Assembly (NCBI GenBank): GCA_964625745.1
Contig: CAZVCJ010000194.1
Coordinates: forward strand, 1-7,426
Length of the DNA: 7,426 bases
Reading direction: 5' to 3'
Source: CAZVCJ01 sp964625745
Lineage (GTDB): Bacteria; Chloroflexota; Anaerolineae; VGOG01
Shown here: positions 1-5,890 of the stretch, in pieces
Layout: every line of letters begins with the position of its first letter
How positions within the stretch are numbered: the first letter of the stretch is position 1
Program-made: the position numbers and the translations under genes
The notes under the pieces: model-generated
Database searches by the model: none
What the model was told of the DNA's origin: nothing
What the model saw: the letters and a program-made list of their open reading frames with translations, nothing else

Positions 1-1634
1 CTAAAGATGTACCAGGTCTTGAAAAAGTACGAGATGCCGATAGAACCGCGCTCCATCTGGATCTCTTCCAACTTTTTCATGATCTTGCGCCGCTCCTCCA
101 CGTCGAGGATGCCATTGGCCTCCATCAGCAGACCATGGAACTCTTCGTCGCACCAGCGGGTCTCGTTCCAAGGCACGGGCTCCCCGTTGGCGTCGCAGAT
201 GTAGGCCAGGTTGAGCACCATGGTACCCAACGGGCGGTGCGTCCAGGGGGTAATGCCCAGGTCTACCTCTGTCCACAGGTCCCAGTATTGGCTACTGGGC
301 ATGGTGTTCAGGGTGATGTTGAAGCCGCCGGCCACGGCGTCCTGTTTCAGCGTCTCGCCGTAGGCGACCACATCGGGCCAGCCGGTGGCGACCGCCAGCT
401 CGACATCCAACCCATCCGGGTAGCCAGCCTCCGCCAGCAACGCCTTGGCCCGCTCCGGGTCGTACTTGGGGGTGGGCACTTCGGCGTACTCAGGATGGAC
501 CCCCGGCGCTACGTGGTGATCCTGGCCGATTATACCTTCGCCGAAGAAGGCCAGGTCGAGGATCTTTTGGCGGTTCTGGCACAGCTTGAGCGCCAGGCGC
601 ACGCGATTGTCTGTCCATGGCTCCTTGTCCACCCTCATACGCAAGACTCGTCCGCGAGCGGTGCCGACGGCATCTACCTTGACACCCTCAAAGTCCTTCA
701 GCGCTTCCCAGGTAGCGGGTGTTATGTCATAGATGTTATCAATTTGCCCGGCTTTGATGGCCGTGACGGCCGCGGTCTGATCCTCGCCCTGGTCAATGTA
801 GATGATCTCGTCCAGGTAGGGTAGGGGCTTGCCGTCCTCGCTCATCTGCCAGTAGTCGGGCCGGGCCTTGAGCACGGCGCGCTCGCCCACCGAGTACTCT
901 TCCAGGGTGAAGGGGCCGGTGCCTATGGGTTGGGCTACGATGTCGCCCTCAAAACTGTGGTGCAAAATCTGGCTTGGGTAGTGGAAAAGGTGCTCCGGCA
1001 CAGCAATCTCGCCTGTATCCAGGTGTAGCCGTACGTGGTAATCGTCCACCTTTTCGATGCCGGTGGGCTTCAGGTAGGCCATCAGGCCCAGGATCGAGGA
1101 GCCGACCTCGGGATTCAGCCACTCATTCATGGTAAAGATGACATCCTCGGCCGTAAAGTCATCCCCGTTGTTCCAAGTGACGTTCTTACGCAGGTACAGA
1201 TCCCAGGTCTTCACGTCGTCGCTGGCCTCCCACTTTTCCAGCAAGTAGGGGTGGGTGACGTTGAATCTGTCAGTTAGCGTGAGATACTCACAGATGTGGC
1301 GGGTAACGTTGGAGTCGTAGACCCAAGAGTAGCGGGCCGGGTGGTCAATGCGGATGACTTGCATCGAGCCACGGAGGGTGCCGCCGCGCTTGGGACCGGC
1401 CGGTTTGGGCGTGGCCGTGGGGGCTGCCGCCTCTGTCGGCCTGGGAGTCGCTGTAGGCTCAGGCGCCTGAGCACAGGAAGCCAAAAAGGCGCTGGCACTG
1501 GCCAGGGACATACCCAGCAGGGTCACATTCCGCAAGAACTCACGGCGGGTGATGCGGCCCTGTCGGTAAAGGTCCTCTAGCTCCGGGATGTACGCATGCA
1601 CATCGTCTCTCTTTTTCTTCTTGATAATCTCCAC
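1..1634 (-). CDS. ABC transporter family 5 substrate-binding lipoprotein, Tat-exported, C-terminus cut by window edge
   Basis: This is the extracytoplasmic solute-binding component of an ABC importer of the SBP_bac_5 (DppA/OppA/NikA-like) family. The frame stays open for 544 codons from a GTG at 1634 to the left edge, so the last residues and the stop lie outside. The GTG is chosen because an AGGAGGA Shine-Dalgarno lies 7 nt upstream. Residues 1-28 are a charged pre-Tat extension. Residues 29-35 (TRREFLR) form a twin-arginine motif, followed by a hydrophobic stretch and a lipobox, L51-A-S-C54. A Pro/Thr/Ala-rich linker covers about 57-80. The binding domain follows, with family-typical features: GPF plus a downstream tyrosine-rich segment (239-261), R344 onward with NRQKIL, and an AEAGYPDG element (401-408). 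Permease and ATPase genes would be expected past the left edge. The ligand is unknown; peptides, nickel, sugars or a methylated amine are all possible. Confidence 0.93.
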   Translation of the reverse strand, partial: MEIIKKKKRDDVHAYIPELEDLYRQGRITRREFLRNVTLLGMSLASASAFLASCAQAPEPTATPRPTEAAAPTATPKPAGPKRGGTLRGSMQVIRIDHPARYSWVYDSNVTRHICEYLTLTDRFNVTHPYLLEKWEASDDVKTWDLYLRKNVTWNNGDDFTAEDVIFTMNEWLNPEVGSSILGLMAYLKPTGIEKVDDYHVRLHLDTGEIAVPEHLFHYPSQILHHSFEGDIVAQPIGTGPFTLEEYSVGERAVLKARPDYWQMSEDGKPLPYLDEIIYIDQGEDQTAAVTAIKAGQIDNIYDITPATWEALKDFEGVKVDAVGTARGRVLRMRVDKEPWTDNRVRLALKLCQNRQKILDLAFFGEGIIGQDHHVAPGVHPEYAEVPTPKYDPERAKALLAEAGYPDGLDVELAVATGWPDVVAYGETLKQDAVAGGFNITLNTMPSSQYWDLWTEVDLGITPWTHRPLGTMVLNLAYICDANGEPVPWNETRWCDEEFHGLLMEANGILDVEERRKIMKKLEEIQMERGSIGISYFFKTWYIF

Positions 1635-1641
1635 TATCTGT

Positions 1642-1647
1642 TCCTCC
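1642..1647 (-). promoter_or_regulatory. Ribosome binding site of the substrate-binding protein gene
   Basis: The minus strand reads AGGAGG within AAAAAAGGAGGAACAG, 7 nt before the GTG at 1634. This supports the GTG start. No ATG occurs before the Tat motif in this frame. Confidence 0.85.
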
Positions 1648-1815
1648 TTTTTTGTTTTGTCTAAGTGTTTCCGTCGGGATCAGGAAAGTCGCCGAGATTG
1701 TCGGCCAACGCTAATCCTTCACCCTGACACCGATAAACTGAGCAAAGCTTCGTGAGGCACCTCCTTTCCACTTCTACTTAGTCTATTTATTGCCATCTGG
1801 CATCCGAGACATATT

Positions 1816-1844
1816 ATTATATCATCATTCCGGGGTTTGGGCAA
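1816..1844 (-). promoter_or_regulatory. Predicted sigma70-type promoter for the substrate-binding protein gene
   Basis: On the minus strand, TTGCCC (1844-1839; four of six matches to TTGACA) and a perfect TATAAT (1821-1816) are separated by exactly 17 nt. Transcription would start near 1809 and leave a leader of about 175 nt. A dyad, GGTTT-GGGC-AAACC (plus strand 1834-1847), overlaps the -35 element and could be an operator or simply a hairpin. The promoter suggests that the transporter gene is transcribed independently of the methyltransferase module. Confidence 0.55.
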
Positions 1845-2013
1845 ACCGCCCCCCTACTAGTACTACTTAATGAGACTTCGAGCCACAGTCACCTCTCACT
1901 GCTGCTAAGGGGCACCCTTGCCCTGCCTTCGACGGCGTTCTGTGGCGTTCTGGCGATGAGACGGGGCGAGGATGCCTCTTGATAGCAAGTTATGTCAAAA
2001 TCTCGTTGTAGTA

Positions 2014-2490
2014 CTAGGCGCTCGTGGAAAAATCGCCTGCCTGAGCGCCCTCGATGGCCCGCAGCAGATCCTGGGGTGCCAGGGCCAGGCCGGCGTCGGG
2101 ACGGCCGGAGCTGATGAGCGCTTGCTCCAGCGCCAGAACCCCCTGGTCTACAAAGGCGATAATGTCTTTCCGACGAAAGCCTACCACGGACACGGCTCCG
2201 ACCTGGAAGCCGGTCACCCGTTGCACATCTCGCTCCGACGCCATAGCGACATCCTTCTCACCCAAAGCCTCGGCCACTTTTTTCAGGCTCAACTGCCTGT
2301 CGCCAGGGACCACCACCAGGGCGAAATCCCTCTTCGACCTCTGCACGATCATGGCCTTCACCACCCAGGCCACCGGCACACCCAGGTCTTCAGCCACCCC
2401 TTCGGCCGTATATCGCTTGCGGACGTGCTTGTGATAGGTGTACGGGATACCCTTCGCCTCCAAGGCCCGCATGACTATCGTCTTGCCCAT
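2014..2490 (-). CDS. ybaK: YbaK/EbsC-family aminoacyl-tRNA deacylase (prolyl-tRNA editing domain)
   Basis: This 158-residue cytoplasmic protein is the usual length for a stand-alone YbaK/EbsC protein. The family hydrolyses mischarged tRNAs, classically Cys-tRNA(Pro). The sequence shows the expected order: an N-terminal YxxHKHVRKRYTAE-type segment (about 18-30), the conserved lysine in VVKAMIV (K45), DRQLSLKKVAEALG (64-77), the substrate-pocket loop TGFQVGAVSVVG (93-104) and the C-terminal ALAPQDLL (136-143). The ATG at 2490 follows TAGGAGG by 6 nt; the stop is TAG. In E. coli YbaK, as I recall it, the pocket loop reads GGISPLG. Here the matching positions read GAVSVVG, without the proline, so substrate choice may differ. 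The gene lies 147 nt downstream of the MttB-family gene, beyond a strong hairpin, and has no obvious functional link to it. Confidence 0.88.
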   Translation of the reverse strand: MGKTIVMRALEAKGIPYTYHKHVRKRYTAEGVAEDLGVPVAWVVKAMIVQRSKRDFALVVVPGDRQLSLKKVAEALGEKDVAMASERDVQRVTGFQVGAVSVVGFRRKDIIAFVDQGVLALEQALISSGRPDAGLALAPQDLLRAIEGAQAGDFSTSA

Positions 2491-2496
2491 CAGCAG

Positions 2497-2503
2497 CCTC
2501 CTA
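2497..2503 (-). promoter_or_regulatory. Ribosome binding site of the YbaK-family gene
   Basis: TAGGAGG on the minus strand, 6 nt before the ATG at 2490, fixes this start. Confidence 0.8.
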
Positions 2504-2511
2504 CATTGAAA

Positions 2512-2633
2512 GTTGGATGTTGGATTGTCAGACCTTCCAATCTCTAACCTCCAACCTCTAATCTCCAGCTTCGCAGAGAGCAGGGTAGAGGCACACCCCT
2601 ACCCTGCTCAACCAGCCTCCGATCTCTAATTTC
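2512..2633. repeat. Degenerate heptanucleotide repeat blocks flanking a hairpin
   Basis: On the minus strand four back-to-back 7-mers fit GAGRTTR (2538-2565: GAGATTA, GAGGTTG, GAGGTTA, GAGATTG). A second block of three related 7-mers lies at 2613-2633 (GAAATTA, GAGATCG, GAGGCTG). Between the two blocks sits the hairpin at 2578-2609. On the plus strand, GTTGGAT occurs twice in tandem at 2512-2525, partly complementary to the minus-strand array. The region is non-coding. It looks like an expanded and decayed short tandem repeat; I know of no assigned function. Confidence 0.7.
2578..2609 (-). terminator. Strong hairpin downstream of the MttB-family gene, possible terminator
   Basis: Perfect 10-bp arms (GAGCAGGGTA at 2578-2587, TACCCTGCTC at 2600-2609) enclose 12 nt that can extend the stem by three more G-C pairs across one mismatch, leaving a CACA loop. 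It begins 28 nt after the TAG of the MttB-family gene. No U-tract follows on the minus strand (TCTGCG), so it is not a canonical intrinsic terminator. It may instead stabilise the 3' end of the operon mRNA or act with a termination factor. Confidence 0.5.
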
Positions 2634-2637
2634 CAGG

Positions 2638-4110
2638 CTATGCCAGGGCTACTTTTTCCTCTTCCCTGTGTCGCTCGTCGGCCTGGGCGATGATCTCCTT
2701 CAGTCTGTTCTCCACGTCGTCGGGGATGGGCTCAGGCTCGTACGTTTCGATCAGATTTATGACCTTCTCGTGCACCCGGTCTCCCAGGGTCTTGGAGCCG
2801 GCGGCCTCCCAATCATCCACTTTGGCTCGGTCAATGAGCTCCGGAAGCCAGAACTTCCTGAAGTGCTTGAAGGTATGCTTCTCGCCCAGGAAGTGGCCGC
2901 CAGGGCCCACCTTGGCGATGACATCCACGGCCAGGGTCTCCTCATTCACGGGGATGCCGCCCATGATGCGCTTGACCATGCCGATGATCTCATTGGACAT
3001 GACCAGCATGTCGTAGGAGCCGACCAGGCCGGACTCCAGATACCCAACATCGTGTATCAGACTGGCCCCTGACAGGGCTGCCGTGGCGATGGATATCGCG
3101 CCCTCGATGGCCGCCTGCTGGTCTGGTGACTTGGCGTCGCTGCAGCCCGCGGTGGAGAACATGGGCAGGCCCAGCCATTTGGAGATCTCGGTCAATCCCG
3201 CGCTGAGCAAGGATAGCTCCGGCGCGCCATAGGAGTAAGTTGTGGTGAGCATGTCCATGATGGTCATCACCCCTCCCATGATCACGGGCGCTCCTTCTTT
3301 CTTCAGTTGAGATATGACGATGCCCGACAGGGTCTCGGCCAGGGCCTGAACCAGAAGGCCCGCCATGGTGGCCGGCGCCGTTCCGCCGGCGCTGGGGCAG
3401 GGGGTGATGATGGCCGGGATGTTGTTCTCCGCCGCGAAGAGCACTTTCTCCACCGCTTCCTTAGTGTGCTCCAGAGGGGAACTGGGCTCGGTATAGATCA
3501 CGAAGAGGGGCGCCTTCTCGAACTCATCCTCGCCATTCACCACTTCGCACGCCATCTCGAATTGATCGGCCAGCCCCTCTCTGTCCACAGCGGTAACGAC
3601 CAGAGGCTTGGTCACACCCTGGAGCGCGGCCAGGAACTGATGCCGGTCGTAGGTGCCGATAGGCACGTCCGAGGTCAGCCCCAGAGGCATATAGAAGTCA
3701 ATGTGGGGCAGCGAATCGGCGATCCTGGCCGCGTTGTAGTTGTCCTCGTAGGTGTAGCGCCTCCGCTCATTGTTGTAGGGATCGCGGACGAAGGGGCAGT
3801 CGGAACCAGTGCCGAAGTAGATGTGGTTCCTCTCCAGAGCGATCTTCTTCGAGCGATCCCGCCCGGCGACGACGATCCGCGAGGGCGCCTCAGCCACAGC
3901 CTCCTCAACCATTGCGGCGGGAATATGCACCAGGGTGTCATCGCTGACGTACGCCCCCTCCTCCAGCAGGAGTTCCAGAGCTTCTTGGTGGTAGACCCTG
4001 ACTCCTGTCTCCCTCAGCACCTCCAGGGTAGCAAAGAAGATCTCCTTGATCTGGCCATCGGAGAGGATGCGAAACTGAGGTGTGGTATGTACTTGATAGT
4101 TTACCCTCAT
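2638..4110 (-). CDS. MttB-family (COG5598) corrinoid-dependent methyltransferase, non-pyrrolysine type
   Basis: This 490-residue cytoplasmic protein belongs to the trimethylamine methyltransferase (MttB) superfamily. By analogy with MtgB, MtpB and MtcB it should transfer a methyl group from a quaternary or other methylated amine to Co(I) of the adjacent corrinoid protein. Recognisable elements include YFGTGSDCPFVRD (98-110), TPCPSAGGTAPATMAG (236-251), YGAPE (294-298), AGCSDAKSPDQQAA (321-334), SGASLIHDVGYLESG (347-361) and GPGGHFLGEKHTFKHFR (402-418). Length is normal for the family, and there is no in-frame amber codon, so this is not a pyrrolysine enzyme. The start is the ATG at 4110, 8 nt after GGAAGGAG; an ATG at 4161 would add 17 residues across a palindromic repeat and lacks that support. 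The stop is TAG, followed four codons later by another in-frame TAG. The substrate is unknown. Confidence 0.92.
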   Translation of the reverse strand: MRVNYQVHTTPQFRILSDGQIKEIFFATLEVLRETGVRVYHQEALELLLEEGAYVSDDTLVHIPAAMVEEAVAEAPSRIVVAGRDRSKKIALERNHIYFGTGSDCPFVRDPYNNERRRYTYEDNYNAARIADSLPHIDFYMPLGLTSDVPIGTYDRHQFLAALQGVTKPLVVTAVDREGLADQFEMACEVVNGEDEFEKAPLFVIYTEPSSPLEHTKEAVEKVLFAAENNIPAIITPCPSAGGTAPATMAGLLVQALAETLSGIVISQLKKEGAPVIMGGVMTIMDMLTTTYSYGAPELSLLSAGLTEISKWLGLPMFSTAGCSDAKSPDQQAAIEGAISIATAALSGASLIHDVGYLESGLVGSYDMLVMSNEIIGMVKRIMGGIPVNEETLAVDVIAKVGPGGHFLGEKHTFKHFRKFWLPELIDRAKVDDWEAAGSKTLGDRVHEKVINLIETYEPEPIPDDVENRLKEIIAQADERHREEEKVALA

Positions 4111-4118
4111 GGTTTTTT

Positions 4119-4126
4119 CTCCTTCC
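4119..4126 (-). promoter_or_regulatory. Ribosome binding site deciding the MttB-family start
   Basis: GGAAGGAG on the minus strand lies 8 nt before the ATG at 4110. It falls inside the longer open frame that begins at 4161, which argues that the shorter protein is the real one. Confidence 0.8.
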
Positions 4127-4127
4127 C

Positions 4128-4142
4128 AAAAACCAGGTTTTT
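4128..4142. repeat. 15-nt palindrome AAAAACCAGGTTTTT, with a degenerate second copy at 4215-4229
   Basis: Two 7-nt arms (AAAAACC and GGTTTTT) flank one central base. A related copy, AAAAATCTGGTTTCT, lies at 4215-4229 in the same 130-nt gap between the corrinoid protein and MttB-family genes and matches at 12 of 15 positions. The central gap is too short for a normal RNA hairpin, so this is a DNA-level palindrome: either a dispersed intergenic repeat or a pair of protein-binding sites. Confidence 0.5.
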
Positions 4143-4240
4143 CAGGATACTTTGTACCCAAATCATCTGCCAGTTGCGGGCATTTTCATCACCCCAACAG
4201 ACACTCTCAAGTTGAAAAATCTGGTTTCTCTCACTCCAAC

Positions 4241-4882
4241 CTATGCCAGACCTATGAGACTCTTGGCCAAATCAACAGCCGCCGGGGCGCTGGAGGCAGT
4301 GCCGTCGGCCCCGATCTGCTCGGCGAAGTCGCCGGTCACCGGGGCCCCGCCGACCATAACCTTGACCTGGTCCCTCAGGCCGGCCTCCTTAAGGGCGTCA
4401 ATGGTGCGGCCCATGTTGCGCATGGTGGTGGTCAACAGAGCCGACATGCCCACGATGTCCGGTTTCTCCTTCTTCGCTGCTTCCACGAAGGCATCGGGGG
4501 ACACATCGGTGCCCAGGTCAATGATCTGAAAGCCGGCGCCCTCCATCATCATGGCCACCAGGTTCTTGCCGATGTCGTGAAGGTCGCCCTCTACCGTGCC
4601 CATGATGGCTTTCCCCACAGCGATGGACTCGCCCTCGGCCAACAGCGGCTCCAGGACGGCCACGGACGCCTTCATGGTACGGGCTGAGAGCAACACCTCA
4701 GGCACGAACATCCGCCCAGCTTTGAACTCCACGCCCACGTGGTCCATGCCGGGCATAAGCCCTCCCTGCAGGATGTCCTTGGCCCCCAGGCCCTCGTCCA
4801 GAGCCTGCTTCGTCAGAGCGGCGATCCCATCATCGTCGCCCTCGATTACTGCCTTAGAAATCTTCTCTAGTACGTCGCTCAT
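4241..4882 (-). CDS. MttC-like corrinoid (B12-binding) protein
   Basis: This 213-residue cytoplasmic methyl carrier holds the corrinoid that accepts the methyl group from the MttB-family enzyme and passes it to the pterin methyltransferase. It has the two-domain layout of MttC/MtbC/MtmC and MetH B12 modules. A helical cap (about 1-85) includes GGLMPGMDHVGVEFKAGRMFVPE (read in two parts, 40-52 and 53-62). A Rossmann-like B12 domain follows, with DLHDIG (100-105) containing the lower-ligand histidine H102, then MSALLTT (146-152) and GGAPVT (178-183). Length is typical. The ATG at 4882 follows AAGGAGG by 5 nt; the frame is open further upstream to 4990 but overlaps the preceding gene and lacks homology. 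The stop is TAG. It lies 53 nt after the pterin methyltransferase gene and 130 nt before the MttB-family gene, consistent with one operon. Confidence 0.93.
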   Translation of the reverse strand: MSDVLEKISKAVIEGDDDGIAALTKQALDEGLGAKDILQGGLMPGMDHVGVEFKAGRMFVPEVLLSARTMKASVAVLEPLLAEGESIAVGKAIMGTVEGDLHDIGKNLVAMMMEGAGFQIIDLGTDVSPDAFVEAAKKEKPDIVGMSALLTTTMRNMGRTIDALKEAGLRDQVKVMVGGAPVTGDFAEQIGADGTASSAPAAVDLAKSLIGLA

Positions 4883-4887
4883 TGTTG

Positions 4888-4894
4888 CCTCCTT
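4888..4894 (-). promoter_or_regulatory. Ribosome binding site of the MttC-like gene
   Basis: AAGGAGG on the minus strand, 5 nt before the ATG at 4882, selects the 213-residue product over the longer upstream frame. Confidence 0.8.
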
Positions 4895-4935
4895 AGCTTG
4901 TTGTCTACTATGCTTTCGTACTTTTTGGGAAGCCA

Positions 4936-5805
4936 CTATCCGGCGGCTTTCAGTCGCCGGCGATAGGCTTTGATCCACCGCGCGCCCCATTCGTCGCGCC
5001 CCATGGCGAGATCCGCCGCCAGGATAGCCGTGGCTACTTCTTCGTGCAGCGGGTTGACGATGGGACAGGTCAGGCCGGCGTGGATGGCCATAACGATGAA
5101 GGCGGCGTTGATGGCGCTGCGGTCGGGCATGCCAAAGGAGATGTTACTCGCTCCCATGGTGATGTTGACCCCGAACTCGGCGACGATCAACTCGATGGCG
5201 TCCAGGGCGATCTTTCCCGCCTTGTGATCCGCCCCCAGCGTGAGCGCCAGCGGGTCAATGGCGATGTCTTCCGGGGAGATGCCCAGCTTGCCCGCCCGCT
5301 CAATGATCTTGCCCGCCACCGTGAGCCGCCGCTCCGCCGTAGTCGGGATACCCTCGTCGTCCATGCACAGTCCGATCACCGCCGCGCCGTACTCCTTGAC
5401 CAGCGGCAGCACGCTCACCAATCGCGCCTCCTCGCCATTGACCGAATTGATCAGGGCCTTGCCGTCGTAGACCTTCAACCCCGCTTCCAGGGCCTCCGCA
5501 TCGGCGGTGTCAATGCACAGCGGCACATCGGTGACCTCGCGCACGGACTGGATGGCCTGGACGAGCAGGGCCGGCTCGTCAGCGCCCGGCACGCCCACGT
5601 TCACGTCCAGGATCTTAGCCCCCGCCTCGACCTGGGCCACCGCGTCGTGGCGCACGATGTCGAAGTTGCCCTCTTGCAACGCCGCCGCCAACTTCTTGCG
5701 CCCGGTGGGGTTGATCCGCTCCCCAATGATCACACAAGGTCGGTCACGGCTGATGAGGACTTCTTTTGTTTGAGATGTGACAATAGTTGTGAGATTCTCT
5801 GCCAT
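4936..5805 (-). CDS. Methylcorrinoid:tetrahydrofolate methyltransferase, MtgA/AcsE/MtrH-type (pterin-binding domain)
   Basis: This 289-residue cytoplasmic TIM-barrel protein should transfer the methyl group from the methylated corrinoid protein to tetrahydrofolate, closing the demethylation cycle. Pterin-binding family motifs appear in order: IIGERINPTGRKKL (26-39), AGAKILDVNVG (61-71), PLCIDTADAEALEAGL (95-110), INSVNGE (119-125), IDPLALTLG (183-191) and MGASNISFGMPDR (217-229). N221 in the ASN segment corresponds to the pterin-contacting asparagine known from MeTr/AcsE. Length fits MtgA-type proteins. The ATG at 5805 has an AAGGGGGA Shine-Dalgarno close by; an ATG at 5886 would add 27 residues without homology. 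The stop is TAG. It is the first gene of the inferred module, with the MttC-like gene 53 nt downstream. It could run toward methyl-THF production (demethylation) or in reverse. Confidence 0.92.
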   Translation of the reverse strand: MAENLTTIVTSQTKEVLISRDRPCVIIGERINPTGRKKLAAALQEGNFDIVRHDAVAQVEAGAKILDVNVGVPGADEPALLVQAIQSVREVTDVPLCIDTADAEALEAGLKVYDGKALINSVNGEEARLVSVLPLVKEYGAAVIGLCMDDEGIPTTAERRLTVAGKIIERAGKLGISPEDIAIDPLALTLGADHKAGKIALDAIELIVAEFGVNITMGASNISFGMPDRSAINAAFIVMAIHAGLTCPIVNPLHEEVATAILAADLAMGRDEWGARWIKAYRRRLKAAG

Positions 5806-5808
5806 CTT

Positions 5809-5816
5809 TCCCCCTT
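5809..5816 (-). promoter_or_regulatory. Ribosome binding site of the pterin methyltransferase gene
   Basis: AAGGGGGA on the minus strand matches AAGGAGGA at seven of eight positions and lies 3 nt before the ATG at 5805. The spacing is short, but it is the best support for this start. Confidence 0.6.
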
Positions 5817-5873
5817 GGTGTTTGATGCCCACTATGTTGCTACCACTTCTCGGCCACAGTTTGGCCACGAATT

Positions 5874-5887
5874 GGTGGCAAACCACC
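5874..5887. repeat. Small inverted repeat next to the attC-like element
   Basis: GGTGG-CAAA-CCACC, a 5-bp stem with a 4-nt loop, lies in the upstream region of the pterin methyltransferase gene, 4 nt from the attC-like structure. It may be an operator or an RNA hairpin; no further support is visible. Confidence 0.35.
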
Positions 5888-5890
5888 TAA

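Larger units (their letters stand above)
1635..2013. other. 379-nt intergenic gap: promoter and long leader of the substrate-binding protein gene
   Basis: No convincing gene is present here. The gap holds the predicted promoter (1816-1844), giving a leader of roughly 170 nt. Within the leader are a 5-bp hairpin (GCCGA, loop 1696-1700, TCGGC; 1691-1705) and an isolated perfect anti-SD complement, AAAGGAGGTG (minus, 1758-1767), with no well-placed start codon. The distal part, 1852-2013, holds a 9-bp direct repeat GGCGTTCTG (1934-1942 and 1944-1952) and nothing else I can assign. I recognise no known riboswitch fold. No T-rich terminator hairpin follows the stop of the upstream deacylase gene. 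Confidence 0.6.

Noticed and set aside
135..824. 229-codon open frame on the plus strand in the substrate-binding protein region
   Set aside because: The minus-strand frame is continuous for 544 codons and has a full lipoprotein signal and family motifs, so the plus-strand frame is a shadow.
1719..1760. Short leader peptide frame starting at the GTG inside AAAGGAGGTG
   Set aside because: The start codon overlaps the Shine-Dalgarno itself, and the alternative TTG is about 15 nt away, so translation is unlikely.
1970..1998. Perfect -35 box TTGACA on the minus strand at 1993-1998
   Set aside because: At 17-nt spacing the -10 position reads GCATCC, a poor match. The TTGCCC/TATAAT pair further downstream is much better.
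2638..4110. Pyrrolysine-containing MttB with amber readthrough
   Set aside because: There is no in-frame TAG inside the gene. Readthrough of its terminal TAG would add only CCT-GGA-AAT before another TAG.
3307..4215. 302-codon open frame on the plus strand opposite the MttB-family gene
   Set aside because: Antisense shadow of a well-supported gene; no ribosome site or recognisable motifs.
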